DNA of 64,000 nucleotides, taken from Sulfurimonas sp. GTDB lineage: Bacteria; Campylobacterota; Campylobacteria; Campylobacterales; Sulfurimonadaceae. Numbering within the stretch: position 1 is the first letter of the stretch; each line of letters starts with the position of its first letter. The translations under genes and the position numbers were made by a program. A model generated the notes under the pieces. The model did not search any database and was not told the origin of the DNA. It was given only the letters and a program-made list of their open reading frames with translations. This document shows, piece after piece, positions 27,094 to 36,061 of this stretch. Location: contig JAKISR010000003.1 in assembly GCA_021648465.1 (NCBI GenBank), positions 1-64,000 of the forward strand, given 5' to 3'.

Positions 27094-28395
27094 ATGTCAA
27101 AAAAATTATTTATTGAGACACTTGGTTGTGCAATGAACTCTCGTGATTCAGAGCATATGATTGCACAACTAAGTGAGAAAGAGGGCTACGAAATTACAGA
27201 TGATATGCCTTCGGCTGATTTAATTTTAATAAATACATGTTCAGTAAGAGAAAAACCAGTGGCTAAACTATTCTCAGAACTTGGTGTTTTTAATAAAAAG
27301 AAAAAAACCTCTGCAAAGATAGGTGTATGCGGATGTACTGCATCTCATCTTGGTGAAGAGATAATTAAAAGAGCTCCATATGTGAGTTTTGTTTTAGGTG
27401 CTAGAAATGTATCTAAAATTACAGAAATAATCCATAAAGAAAAAGCTGTTGAAGTAGATATAAACTATGATGAGAGTGAATTTGCATTTGATGATTTTAG
27501 AACATCTCCATATAAAGCTTTTATAAATATATCTATAGGATGTGATAAAGCATGTACTTATTGTATAGTTCCTAAAACCCGTGGTGATGAGATATCAATT
27601 CCTGATGAACTTATTATTCGTGAAGCTAAAAGAGCAGTTGACAATGGAGCAAAAGAAGTTTTTCTTCTTGGTCAAAATGTAAATAATTATGGTCGCCGTT
27701 TCTCAGGAAATCATGAGAAGGTAAACTTTTCAAAACTTCTTCGCAGACTTAGTAAAATTGATAAACTTCAAAGGATTCGTTTTACATCTCCTCACCCTTT
27801 TCATATGGATGATGAGTTTATAAGTGAGTTTGCAAAAAACCCTAAAATTTGTAAATCAATGCATATGCCACTTCAAAGTGGATCAAGTAAAGTTCTTAAG
27901 GATATGAAGCGTGGTTACTCAAAAGAATGGTTTTTAGAGCGTATTGCTAAATTAAGAAGTGAGTGTCCAAAGGTTAGTATAAGTACTGATATTATTGTTG
28001 CTTTTCCTGGTGAGAGTGATGAGGACTTTGAAGACACAATAGATGTAATGAAAAAAGTAAGATTTGATCAGATTTTTTCATTTAAATACTCATCACGTCC
28101 TGAAACTGAAGCAGAGCATTTTACAAATACAGTAGATGAAGATGTAGCATCTTATAGACTTACAACTCTTCAAAATCTTCATACAGATATTTTAGATGAA
28201 AAAAATGCAACACACCTTGGAAAAGTTTACCGTGTTTATTTTGAAGATTTAAACAAAGATCACTTTGTAAGTGGTAGAAGTGATAATAACCTTGTTGTGA
28301 AGGTTAAGGGTTCAGATGAGCTTTTAGGTGAGTTTAGAGATGTAAAAATTACACAAATTGGACGAACAATTTTAACTGGGGAACTTGTTGGCTAA
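27094..28395 (+). CDS. miaB: tRNA (N6-isopentenyladenosine37-C2)-methylthiotransferase
   Basis: This 433-residue cytoplasmic radical-SAM enzyme adds a methylthio group to A37 of tRNAs reading UNN codons. The N-terminal UPF0004 domain has cluster cysteines in [22 protein letters not shown] and CGCTA. The radical SAM cluster is [17 protein letters not shown]-terminal TRAM domain includes [20 protein letters not shown]. The ATG or preceding codons start within ATTAATGTC right after the HP0268 gene. It shares domain layout with rimO at 33303, which modifies ribosomal protein uS12 instead; the ALGCAMN / NSRDSE opening marks this one as MiaB. Confidence 0.96.
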   Translation: MSKKLFIETLGCAMNSRDSEHMIAQLSEKEGYEITDDMPSADLILINTCSVREKPVAKLFSELGVFNKKKKTSAKIGVCGCTASHLGEEIIKRAPYVSFVLGARNVSKITEIIHKEKAVEVDINYDESEFAFDDFRTSPYKAFINISIGCDKACTYCIVPKTRGDEISIPDELIIREAKRAVDNGAKEVFLLGQNVNNYGRRFSGNHEKVNFSKLLRRLSKIDKLQRIRFTSPHPFHMDDEFISEFAKNPKICKSMHMPLQSGSSKVLKDMKRGYSKEWFLERIAKLRSECPKVSISTDIIVAFPGESDEDFEDTIDVMKKVRFDQIFSFKYSSRPETEAEHFTNTVDEDVASYRLTTLQNLHTDILDEKNATHLGKVYRVYFEDLNKDHFVSGRSDNNLVVKVKGSDELLGEFRDVKITQIGRTILTGELVG

Positions 28396-29011
28396 AAAGT
28401 TATTTCGTGCAATAGCACTAATAATAGTACCATTTTTGGCATCTATCTTAATTCGATTATTATATTTAACAAATAAAAAAAAATTCTATATACTAAAAAC
28501 GCTAGGTGATGAGCCTATTATCTTTGCTTGTTGGCATGGAGAACTTTTGATGCTCCCTTATTTATATAAGAAATTTAGAAAAACTCCACATGCAAAAGTT
28601 TTAATATCTAGTCATTTTGATGGTATGCTAATTTCCAAAACAATAAAATATTTTAGACTAGGAACTATTGCAGGTTCAACAAATAGAAATGCAACAAGAG
28701 TCTTAATTCAAGGGATTAAAGCCTTAAGAGATGGTTATGATATTGGAATTACACCAGATGGTCCAAAAGGTCCTAGATATGAAGTTGCAGATGGTATAAT
28801 TGTTATGGCACAAAAAACTAAATGTAAAATAGTTTTGATTGGAATAAAACCAACAAAATTTTGGCAACTGAACTCTTGGGATAAATTTATAATTCCAAAG
28901 CCATTTGGGACATTAAATTACTATTCAACAGAGCCACTAGATATTAGTGATTTAGAGTTAGAAGAAGCTAAAAACTTAATAAAAGAAAGGTTGAAGAAAA
29001 ATGAAGCCTAA
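28385..29011 (+). CDS. DUF374 / lysophospholipid acyltransferase-family protein
   Basis: This 208-residue membrane-associated protein has a hydrophobic N-terminus ([21 protein letters not shown]) and the DUF374 acyltransferase pattern: [39 protein letters not shown] and [11 protein letters not shown]. The family is related to LPLAT enzymes that acylate lipid head groups or lipid A-like molecules. The start is TTG (28385 or 28388), overlapping miaB by 11 or 8 bp, with GGGG 4-8 nt upstream. Gene order HP0268-miaB-this gene is the H. pylori HP0268-HP0270 order. The acceptor substrate is unknown. Confidence 0.82.
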   Translation: MLAKKLFRAIALIIVPFLASILIRLLYLTNKKKFYILKTLGDEPIIFACWHGELLMLPYLYKKFRKTPHAKVLISSHFDGMLISKTIKYFRLGTIAGSTNRNATRVLIQGIKALRDGYDIGITPDGPKGPRYEVADGIIVMAQKTKCKIVLIGIKPTKFWQLNSWDKFIIPKPFGTLNYYSTEPLDISDLELEEAKNLIKERLKKNEA

Positions 29012-29459
29012 GTTTGCTATTTTAATTTTAGCAGTATCTTTACTTTTTATAATGGGTATATTTTTTTTAGTAAGTCCATCTTATGAAAAATCATTAAAAG
29101 CAAAGTATTATTATAAAACTGGTAACTACAAGCAGGCATATTCACTAGCTAAAGAGGCATTTAGCTTAGATGTATATAATCGCATGGCATCAACAATAAT
29201 GGCTCAAACTCAAACATCTATAAAGTATGATAGTTATGTTAAAGATGCTAAAAAATATATGTTAGTTATAGACGAAATGGCAAAAAAAGAAAATATAGAA
29301 GATTCTGATAGGGCAAGAATAAAAATCATTTGTAAAATAATGTTAAGTTCATATATAAAATTGGCACCAAGTGTAATTACAGATAAAAAGTTAGTAAAAG
29401 AGGCTGCTCTATATCATGATAAATTTGAGAAACTGCTTGAAAAAGTCAATAGATACTAA
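29001..29459 (+). CDS. Membrane-anchored TPR-like protein of unknown function
   Basis: This 152-residue protein has an N-terminal hydrophobic helix (FAILILAVSLLFIMGIFFLV) and then a helical domain. AKYYYKTGNYKQAYSLAKEAF is one good tetratricopeptide-like repeat. It is likely exposed to the periplasm and involved in protein contacts. It overlaps the DUF374 gene by 11 bp and the Xer recombinase gene by up to 44 bp, so the operon is tightly packed. No family assignment is possible from sight. Confidence 0.7.
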   Translation: MKPKFAILILAVSLLFIMGIFFLVSPSYEKSLKAKYYYKTGNYKQAYSLAKEAFSLDVYNRMASTIMAQTQTSIKYDSYVKDAKKYMLVIDEMAKKENIEDSDRARIKIICKIMLSSYIKLAPSVITDKKLVKEAALYHDKFEKLLEKVNRY

Positions 29460-30276
29460 TCGTAAAGAATTTTTATATTACCTTGATAATATACGAGGAT
29501 ATTCTGATTTAACTATAAAAAGTTATGATGAATCCCTAAGAGAAGCATTTAAATATATAGAAATTTTTGAAAATGATAAATACATGACTTTTGGTTTGAT
29601 GCCTTACAGAATAAAAATAGCTTCACTTAATTCAAAAACTATAAGTAAAAAGCTTAGTGCTATTCGTTCCTTTGTAATATATCTTAATGAAAATGGTATA
29701 AGTGCAATACTTAATGCAGATGATAATATTAAAGTTGCAAAAACACTGCCAAAGCCAATCTCGCATGAAAATATAATGGAAGCACTATCTTATAGTAAGG
29801 GATTTGAAAAGTTAGTTGTGTTGATGTTATACACATCGGGCCTTAGAGTATCAGAGTTGTCTTCACTTAAAAAAGATGATATATCAAATGGATGGATAAG
29901 AGTTCTAGGTAAAGGAAATAAACATAGAGATGTACCACTTTTACCATTTATAAAAGAGCTATTAGACAATTATTTAAACACATCCATGCAAAAAAAGTTT
30001 TTTTTTGAAAAAAAAGGCGAAAAATTAAGCGAAAACAGTTTAAGATATATTGTTACAAAAGTCTTTAGAAGAGTAGGGTTAAAAGTTACCCCTCATCAGC
30101 TTCGTCACTCATATGCATCAGGGCTATTAAATAGCAATGCATCCATAGCTGATGTAAGTGAATTATTGGGACACTCATCTATGGCGACAACACAAATATA
30201 TACAAAATTGGGCAGTGCATTGAAACAACAAAATTATAATAAAGCACATCCGCTTTGTGGAGTAGATAAAATATGA
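29416..30276 (+). CDS. Xer-type tyrosine recombinase
   Basis: This protein of up to 286 residues is a site-specific recombinase. An N-terminal SAM-like DNA-binding domain (about 15-100) is followed by a catalytic domain with the full active site: Arg144 (SGLRVSEL), Lys166 (LGKGNKHRDVP), His227 and Arg230 (HQLRH), His253 (LGHSS), and nucleophile Tyr262 (QIYTKLG). Campylobacterota use a single XerH to resolve chromosome dimers at difH; this is XerC/D-sized (H. pylori XerH is about 350). It may be that housekeeping enzyme or a second Xer. The start may be a TTG at 29437 rather than ATG 29416, which would reduce the overlap with the upstream gene. Confidence 0.87.
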   Translation: MINLRNCLKKSIDTNRKEFLYYLDNIRGYSDLTIKSYDESLREAFKYIEIFENDKYMTFGLMPYRIKIASLNSKTISKKLSAIRSFVIYLNENGISAILNADDNIKVAKTLPKPISHENIMEALSYSKGFEKLVVLMLYTSGLRVSELSSLKKDDISNGWIRVLGKGNKHRDVPLLPFIKELLDNYLNTSMQKKFFFEKKGEKLSENSLRYIVTKVFRRVGLKVTPHQLRHSYASGLLNSNASIADVSELLGHSSMATTQIYTKLGSALKQQNYNKAHPLCGVDKI

Positions 30277-31283
30277 CAAACAAATTTTTAGAAACTTTGT
30301 ATACAAAGGTTTTTATAAATATTATTGTTGAAGATTCACAGACTGTCGTATACATAGAAGTATGCTCTAAAAGTAATGTAATTGAAACTATACAGAAGAG
30401 ATTTGACACTACAAGGATAAATGCTAAGATGTATGATGTGATACAAGCATATTCTAAACAATCTCCATTTTATTATATTTCAGTTTTAGATAATTCATCA
30501 CTTCAAGGAGCTTCACCTGCTGTAGATAAGCTTGATATGAATAAATATGCAGATATGAGCTTGATGAAAAGTATCTCTTTTTCGGGTTGGAGTGTTTATT
30601 CAGCAGAGTATGATTTAAATAATATTTCCAAAGAGTATAAAAGTATTGGCGTAGATTTTATTTTTTCACCTTTTTTAATGATGACAAAATTTTTTGAAGA
30701 CAAAATAAGTACAAATTTATCAATGTTTATATTAGTTGAGAGCAACTATCTTACTATAGCTATATTTGATAACTCAAAATTACTTTATGCTAAATACGCA
30801 GATACACAATATCAAAAAGATGATGACTTATCAATAAATATACCTTTGGATGATGAATATGATGATGTTTCACTTGATATTGATGGTATAAATTTAGAAG
30901 ATATTGATATAGATGACGATAATTCTTTAGATGATTTTGCAAATATAGAAGATTTAGATAGTGGTAACGAAATAGATGAATTTTCTGAAGCTAAAGATAT
31001 TAAAGAAATAAAACAAGATAATAATGATGATATCGGTTCAGTTGATTTTTATGAAGATTATCAGAGATTTTTATGTATACAAAGTTCTTTAAGTTCTTTT
31101 TATAAAGATGATAAATATGATAGTAAATTTATAGAGAGTACTTATATTGCAGATGGTATAGGTGTTAGTAATGCACTTAAAAAGTATCTTGAAGAGGAAA
31201 TTTTTCTAAGTGTATATGTTAGAAAAATCGATCTTGGTAAAGAGTTATGTAATATGGCAAAGGCTGAATTAGATGCGATTTAG
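30273..31283 (+). CDS. PilM/GspL-like assembly protein with acidic linker (inferred)
   Basis: This 336-residue cytoplasmic protein lacks clear sequence identity to a named family. The first about 170 residues look like a divided ATPase-like fold (TVVYIEVCSKSNVIETIQ, FILVESNYLTIAIFDNSKLLYAKY). A very acidic low-complexity linker follows (about 190-255, many Asp/Glu/Ile repeats), and then VDFYEDYQRFLCIQSSLSSFY and FIESTYIADGIGVSNALKKYLEEE, echoing the late part of PilM. The two next genes have PilN- and PilO-like shapes, so a PilMNO-type platform, such as the Cts DNA-uptake system of Campylobacter, is the best reading. This is inference from architecture. Confidence 0.5.
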   Translation: MTNKFLETLYTKVFINIIVEDSQTVVYIEVCSKSNVIETIQKRFDTTRINAKMYDVIQAYSKQSPFYYISVLDNSSLQGASPAVDKLDMNKYADMSLMKSISFSGWSVYSAEYDLNNISKEYKSIGVDFIFSPFLMMTKFFEDKISTNLSMFILVESNYLTIAIFDNSKLLYAKYADTQYQKDDDLSINIPLDDEYDDVSLDIDGINLEDIDIDDDNSLDDFANIEDLDSGNEIDEFSEAKDIKEIKQDNNDDIGSVDFYEDYQRFLCIQSSLSSFYKDDKYDSKFIESTYIADGIGVSNALKKYLEEEIFLSVYVRKIDLGKELCNMAKAELDAI

Positions 31284-31797
31284 CTATATAAAACCTAGAA
31301 AAAAAACAATTTTTACAAAAGATATACAGTTGCTGTTTACTTTTTTTGGTGTTACTTTATCTATGCTATTTTTAACATATATGTTTTTATTATTTCGTGA
31401 TTATAGATTTGAGCAAAATAAAATAGATCTTATAAAAATAAATCAAGAACTAAGTGCTGATATTTTAAAAATGAACAATCATATTATTTATATCAAAAAA
31501 CAAAATCTTCAAGCAGAAAAAATTTTTATAAAAAACAGTATTTTAAAAGATAGTATAAATAATCTTTTTGATTTAATACCAACTAGAATAACACTTTCAC
31601 AAGCACAAATAATGGAAAATGGATTAATTCTACATGGAATAACACCAAATAAAGATGTTTATAATTTTATGCTTCAAGCACCATTACGTTCTATCTTTCA
31701 CCGAAGTTATAGTAGTTTTTATCCTGCACAAAACGGTTGGTTGAGATTTGTATCTACAAATTATATTGATGAGGAGGAGTTAAGTGATGAAAATTAA
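31273..31797 (+). CDS. PilN-like bitopic membrane protein (inferred)
   Basis: This 174-residue protein has a short cytoplasmic start (RFSYIKPRKKTIFTKD), one membrane helix (LLFTFFGVTLSMLFLTYMFLLF, about 17-40), a coiled coil (about 45-80), and a small periplasmic domain (NNLFDLIPTRITLSQAQIMENGLILHG...). This is the layout of PilN/GspL C-terminal proteins, in which the ferredoxin-like domain pairs with PilO. It overlaps the upstream PilM-like gene by 11 bp and the downstream gene by 14 bp. Confidence 0.55.
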   Translation: MRFSYIKPRKKTIFTKDIQLLFTFFGVTLSMLFLTYMFLLFRDYRFEQNKIDLIKINQELSADILKMNNHIIYIKKQNLQAEKIFIKNSILKDSINNLFDLIPTRITLSQAQIMENGLILHGITPNKDVYNFMLQAPLRSIFHRSYSSFYPAQNGWLRFVSTNYIDEEELSDEN

Positions 31798-32326
31798 TTT
31801 CTCTAGGCAAAATATTTATCTTTTAGCAATTTCTACTTTTTTATTGATTTCTGTTTTGATATTTTCTTTTTCGGTTTTAATTCCTAAAGGTAAAGAGTAT
31901 AGAATTAAAAAAGCAGAACTTAAAAAAATGGATCTTAAAGCAAAGCAACTAGATAATTTTTCATATAAAACAATGGAGATACTTCAAAAATTACAAAGTG
32001 ACAATCGCCACATCATAACAGCTTTTGATACTGATTTTAATCCACAAAGGTTTGAAAAACAGTATAAAAATTTCTTTACGTCTTTAAAGCTATCTAAAAA
32101 AACTAGAATTGATAATGATAATGAGTTTAGTGTATATGAAGTAAATACAACTTCACAAATAAGTTCACCAAAGAGTTTTTACAATTTTTTAGAGGCAATT
32201 AATAAAAGTGACTGGATAATCAGTGTAAATTTTCCAATTAATTTTAAAAGAGATGGTGAAACTATCAATTCACACTTTACAATGAAAGCCTATAAAAATA
32301 AAAAAGATTTAAATATTACTAAATAG
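31784..32326 (+). CDS. PilO-like bitopic membrane protein (inferred)
   Basis: This 180-residue protein has one membrane helix near the N-terminus (YLLAISTFLLISVLIFSFSVLI, about 10-31), a coiled coil (YRIKKAELKKMDLKAKQLDNF), and a C-terminal ferredoxin-like domain (EVNTTSQISSPKSFYNFLEAINKSDWIISVNFPINFKR in pieces). This matches PilO/GspM shape. It is the third gene of the overlapping trio and the last of the long operon starting at 26843. It runs 18 bp past the 3' end of tilS on the opposite strand. Confidence 0.55.
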   Translation: MMKINFSRQNIYLLAISTFLLISVLIFSFSVLIPKGKEYRIKKAELKKMDLKAKQLDNFSYKTMEILQKLQSDNRHIITAFDTDFNPQRFEKQYKNFFTSLKLSKKTRIDNDNEFSVYEVNTTSQISSPKSFYNFLEAINKSDWIISVNFPINFKRDGETINSHFTMKAYKNKKDLNITK

Positions 32327-33310
32327 CTCTTTTACTTTAAAAAAAGCTTTTTCATCTTGGTATAAATAAAGACGTAATTTAGGTTCTATTTTTAAAGCTC
32401 TGCACTCCTCTTTAAACTCACGAGACATTGAAGATTTCAAAGATAAATATGGTGCTATAAATATAAAAAACTCATTTTGATTTACTATAAATTTTCTACC
32501 AATAACAACTGTATTTTCATTTTTTAAAAGTTCTCTTTCATTTGCACTAAGTAGATGTTGTTTTGATTTTAGGTACTTATCTATACTATATATATTTGCT
32601 CTTTGATTTTGTGAGTTTTTAAAATATGCAAACTTATCAATTGTCTCAATCTCTATTTTTTCTAGTAAATTTTGTTTATCTTCATCAAGATAAACAAAAC
32701 TTTTTTTAATACCATTTAAATATTTTTCTAAAAGAGGTGTTGCATAATTGTGTCTAAATGAATTTCTCTTAATATCTTCATTTAAATTACTTTTATCTTG
32801 AAAATATATGATATTTTTAGTATTTAAGAATTCAAGAAGTTCACTTTTGTCTAAACCTAGAAGTGGACGAATCAGTTGATAATTGTCTCTTTGCTCGACA
32901 CTCTTCATTCCAGCAAGTTCAACACAACCAGCACCTTTACAAAATTGCATAAGCATCCATTCAAACCTATCTCCAAGATGATGAGCGGTTAAAAGATTGT
33001 TGTATTTATATGAAGAGATTAATTTTTCAAAAAAGTCATATCTTATCTTTCTTGCAGATGATTCAAAATTTTTCTCAATCTTTTGTGCATTATGAATATG
33101 ACATGTCAAATTATATTTTAGTGCAATATCTTTTGCATAAGTAACTTCTTCTTTACTTTGCTCTCTTAGACCATAATCAACAATAGCAATGTCAAATTTT
33201 ATACCATTTTCTTGTAAAATGAAAAATAGAGCAGAAGAGTCAACACCACCAGAAAAAGCTAAAAGATTTTTTTTATTTTTTAATTTTGAAAGAGTATTAT
33301 TTTCAAGCAT
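32309..33310 (-). CDS. tilS: tRNA(Ile)-lysidine synthase
   Basis: This 333-residue cytoplasmic enzyme puts lysine on C34 of the CAU-anticodon tRNA-Ile so that it reads AUA. The PP-loop AFSGGVDSSALFF (SGGVDS at 20-25) binds ATP. LLTAHHLGDRFEWMLMQF and RPLLGLDKSELLEFL are further family signatures. It is of the short form without the E. coli C-terminal domains, as in Aquifex and other Campylobacterota. It overlaps rimO by 8 bp, so it is translationally coupled to it. Confidence 0.95.
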   Translation of the reverse strand: MLENNTLSKLKNKKNLLAFSGGVDSSALFFILQENGIKFDIAIVDYGLREQSKEEVTYAKDIALKYNLTCHIHNAQKIEKNFESSARKIRYDFFEKLISSYKYNNLLTAHHLGDRFEWMLMQFCKGAGCVELAGMKSVEQRDNYQLIRPLLGLDKSELLEFLNTKNIIYFQDKSNLNEDIKRNSFRHNYATPLLEKYLNGIKKSFVYLDEDKQNLLEKIEIETIDKFAYFKNSQNQRANIYSIDKYLKSKQHLLSANERELLKNENTVVIGRKFIVNQNEFFIFIAPYLSLKSSMSREFKEECRALKIEPKLRLYLYQDEKAFFKVKELFSNI

Positions 33311-34616
33311 TATGTACTGCAGCAGTTAAGATGTTACCAACTAAGTCTGTAATTTTTGCTTTATAAATTTTACCAAATTCTAAATCTTCATCCTTAGTTC
33401 TGTCATTTACATAAATCTCACCATCAATTTCAGGTGCCCAGATAGTCTCTTTAGCACTTAATAGATATTCATGCTCATCACTCTCGCCATCAATAACAAT
33501 CTCGACATCTCTACCAATCTCAGCTTTAAGAGATTTTTCTAAACATTGTGATGATATGTCACCTAAAATATCTGCACGCTCTGCTATGACTTCTGTAGAG
33601 ATTTTTTCACTCATATCAAAAGCGAGAGTTGTTTCTTCATCTGAATATGAAAATACATTAATTCTATCAAATCCGAAAGATGAAGCAAATTCACACATCT
33701 CATTAAACATCTCTTGTGTTTCATTTGGATGACCAACTATAAAACTTGTTCGTACAAAAGAGTTAGGAAGTGATTTCATAAAGTTTAAAAGTTCAAGAGT
33801 TTTGCTTTTCCCAAAACCACGCTTCATCATAAGTAACATTTCATCGTTTATATGTTGAATAGGCATATCAAAGTAATTATGAAAAATTTCACTTTTTGCT
33901 ATATTTTTAAGAAGTGAGATGGTTGTAGTTGATGGATAAAGATAAAGAATTCTTGCACTTTTTACATAATCAATAAGCTCTATTCTTTGGATAAGTAAAC
34001 TTAGCCCATCTTTAATATTTTGATCTCTTAAGTAAGAAGAACTATCTTGAGAAATAAAAGAAAAATCATAATAACCTTTTTTTACTAAACCTTCAACCTC
34101 TTTAGCAATAGAGTCAAGTCCTCTAGAGTTCAGTTTACCTTTAAATGATGGGATAGCACAAAAACTACACACTTGGTTACACCCTTCTGAGAGTTTTATG
34201 TATGCATGATAAGTTGAACCTGTTACAACTCTCTCTGCTCCATCTATCAAAAAAACTTCATCAGAGAAACGGCTTTTTCTCTCTTGTAGTAACTCGTCTA
34301 TTTTGTCATAATCACCAACACCAGTAAAGATGTCAACCTCTGGCATTTGAGTAGCTAACTCCTCTTTATATCTCTCACTTAAACATCCAGCCATTACTAA
34401 AACAGAATCATCTTTTCTAGCATTGTGAAGATTTAAAACTGTATTTATAGATTCCTCTTTAGCAGCTTCGATAAATCCACATGTATTTACAATAATCACA
34501 TCAGCACTATTTGTTTCATCTGTTAACTCAAAGTTTTGAAGTTTCCCCATCATCACTTCTGTATCAACTAGATTTTTTGTACAGCCAAGAGAGACTATAT
34601 GAAGTTTATTACCCAT
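33303..34616 (-). CDS. rimO: Ribosomal protein uS12 methylthiotransferase
   Basis: This 437-residue cytoplasmic radical-SAM enzyme methylthiolates the conserved Asp of ribosomal protein uS12. It opens with KLHIVSLGCTKNLVDTEVM, the diagnostic RimO start, then NTCGFIEAAKEES and the radical SAM cluster CNQVCSFCAIPSFKG. The C-terminal TRAM domain includes EIDGEIYVNDR. ATG 34616 is preferred to a GTG three codons earlier. The promoter TATAAT lies about 23 nt upstream on the minus strand. tilS follows in the same operon. Confidence 0.95.
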   Translation of the reverse strand: MGNKLHIVSLGCTKNLVDTEVMMGKLQNFELTDETNSADVIIVNTCGFIEAAKEESINTVLNLHNARKDDSVLVMAGCLSERYKEELATQMPEVDIFTGVGDYDKIDELLQERKSRFSDEVFLIDGAERVVTGSTYHAYIKLSEGCNQVCSFCAIPSFKGKLNSRGLDSIAKEVEGLVKKGYYDFSFISQDSSSYLRDQNIKDGLSLLIQRIELIDYVKSARILYLYPSTTTISLLKNIAKSEIFHNYFDMPIQHINDEMLLMMKRGFGKSKTLELLNFMKSLPNSFVRTSFIVGHPNETQEMFNEMCEFASSFGFDRINVFSYSDEETTLAFDMSEKISTEVIAERADILGDISSQCLEKSLKAEIGRDVEIVIDGESDEHEYLLSAKETIWAPEIDGEIYVNDRTKDEDLEFGKIYKAKITDLVGNILTAAVHNA

Positions 34617-34817
34617 TATTATCACTTATATTTTTTGATATTATACAGTAATTAATTATGCTGATTAAAATACCTATTTATTTGAGTCTATTTTATTTTA
34701 TTAATGTCAATAATAATAAGGGCACCTCTAAAACTATTAACACATGATTAAAACTCTTTATCAATATTTGATATATAAATATAATAGTATATGAAGATGA
34801 TTACAAGATTATTTCAA

Positions 34818-34823
34818 TATAAT
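34818..34823 (+). promoter_or_regulatory. -10 element 6 nt before the flavoprotein ATG
   Basis: TATAAT, then TTTAGT, then the ATG at 34830, with no Shine-Dalgarno. A second TATAAT stands at 34780-34785; that one would give a roughly 38-nt leader. Confidence 0.5.
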
Positions 34824-34829
34824 TTTAGT

Positions 34830-35975
34830 ATGAAAATATATGACATATTAATTCTTGGAGCAGGAGCAAGTGGGCTGATGTGTGCTTCTCACCTTGATGG
34901 AAAACTTAGTGTAGCGATGGTTGATATAAATTCTAAAGTCGCACAAAAATTAAAAATTTCTGGTGGCTCAAAGTGTAATATTACAAATGTATATGTAAGT
35001 GAGAATAATTATGATGGAGATAGGGAGTTTATATCTTACTCACTTAATAATTTTACAAAAGATGATTTGTTAGATTATTTTTATAAACATGGAGTTGAAC
35101 CAATTATCAAAAAAGAGCGTTATTATTTTTGTAAAGACTCCTCAGAGGAGATTATAAATGTACTCAAAAAAAACACACAACATGTTGATATACTTTTAAA
35201 TAGAGACATTTTAAATGTAGAGAAAAAAGACAATATATTTGAGGTAAAAACTTCAAAAGGACTTTTAAAAGCAAAAAAACTCATAATAGCAACAGGTGGA
35301 AAAAGTTTTAAAAATCTTGGTGCTAGTGATATTGGATTGCTAATTGCAAAAAGCTTTGATATAAAAGTAAAAGAGTTTACTCCAGCTCTTGTTGGTTTGA
35401 CTGTTCAAAAAGAGCAGTTTTGGATGAAAGAGCTTAGTGGTTTAAGTTGTGAAGTTGAGATAAAAGTAGAAGATAGAGTTTTAAAAGAAGATATGTTATT
35501 TACTCATAAAGGGATAAGTGGGCCGTGTGTATTGTCTACCTCACTTTATTGGAAAAAAGGAAAAATTTCTATAGATTTTTTGCCTAATAGTAATATTTTA
35601 GAGTTAAGTGAGAGCAGTAAAAAACTTATAAGTTCTGTAATACCTTTACCAAAAAGATTCTCAAAAGAGATACTAAAAGCTTTAGATGTTGATGATATAG
35701 AGTGTAAAAAAATAACTAAAGAACAAAAAGTAAACTTATCAAAGATTCATAACTATGAGTTTGCACCAGCTGGTAATTTTGGATTTAGTAAAGCTGAGGT
35801 TTGTCGTGGTGGTGTTTTGAGTGATGAATTAAATTTTGCAACTTTTGAATCATTACAAAATTCAAACCTCTTTTTTATAGGTGAAGTAATTGATGTTACT
35901 GGTGAGCTTGGAGGATATAATTTTCAGTGGGCTTTTTCTAGTGCTGTTACTTGTGCAAAAGCGATAAATAGTTAA
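34830..35975 (+). CDS. BaiN/HI0933-family FAD-dependent oxidoreductase
   Basis: This 381-residue cytoplasmic flavoprotein has the FAD-binding Rossmann motif ILGAGASGLMCASHL near the N-terminus, followed by the family-specific KLKISGGSKCNITN, LIIATGGKSFKNLGASDIG and a late GEVIDVTGELGGYNFQWAFSSA. Members are annotated as aminoacetone oxidase or BaiN but most have no proven substrate. I start at 34830, where the Rossmann fold begins; the frame is open from 34791. It is monocistronic; a long palindrome follows its stop. Confidence 0.87.
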   Translation: MKIYDILILGAGASGLMCASHLDGKLSVAMVDINSKVAQKLKISGGSKCNITNVYVSENNYDGDREFISYSLNNFTKDDLLDYFYKHGVEPIIKKERYYFCKDSSEEIINVLKKNTQHVDILLNRDILNVEKKDNIFEVKTSKGLLKAKKLIIATGGKSFKNLGASDIGLLIAKSFDIKVKEFTPALVGLTVQKEQFWMKELSGLSCEVEIKVEDRVLKEDMLFTHKGISGPCVLSTSLYWKKGKISIDFLPNSNILELSESSKKLISSVIPLPKRFSKEILKALDVDDIECKKITKEQKVNLSKIHNYEFAPAGNFGFSKAEVCRGGVLSDELNFATFESLQNSNLFFIGEVIDVTGELGGYNFQWAFSSAVTCAKAINS

Positions 35976-35979
35976 AAAA

Positions 35980-36016
35980 TATAAATAGTGTGAAGTGACA
36001 CTTGACACTATTTATA
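35980..36016. promoter_or_regulatory. 37-bp operator-like palindrome before the MerR-like gene
   Basis: TATAAATAGTGTGAAGTG (35980-35997), a central A, and CACTTGACACTATTTATA (35999-36016) form 18-bp arms with one mismatched pair. Its right half contains TTGACA (36002-36007), which stands 17 bp before TATAAC (36025-36030). The palindrome would thus cover the -35 of the regulator's promoter, the classic MerR position. It starts 5 nt after the preceding stop codon, so it may also act as an RNA hairpin at that gene's end. Confidence 0.65.
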
Positions 36017-36061
36017 AAATAAGGTATAACTCTAAAATAAAGAAAATATTTAGGAGTTGTT

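Noticed and set aside
27094..34616. miaB and rimO as a recent duplication
   Set aside because: Their openings and cluster surroundings match the two distinct ancient families; low similarity between them.
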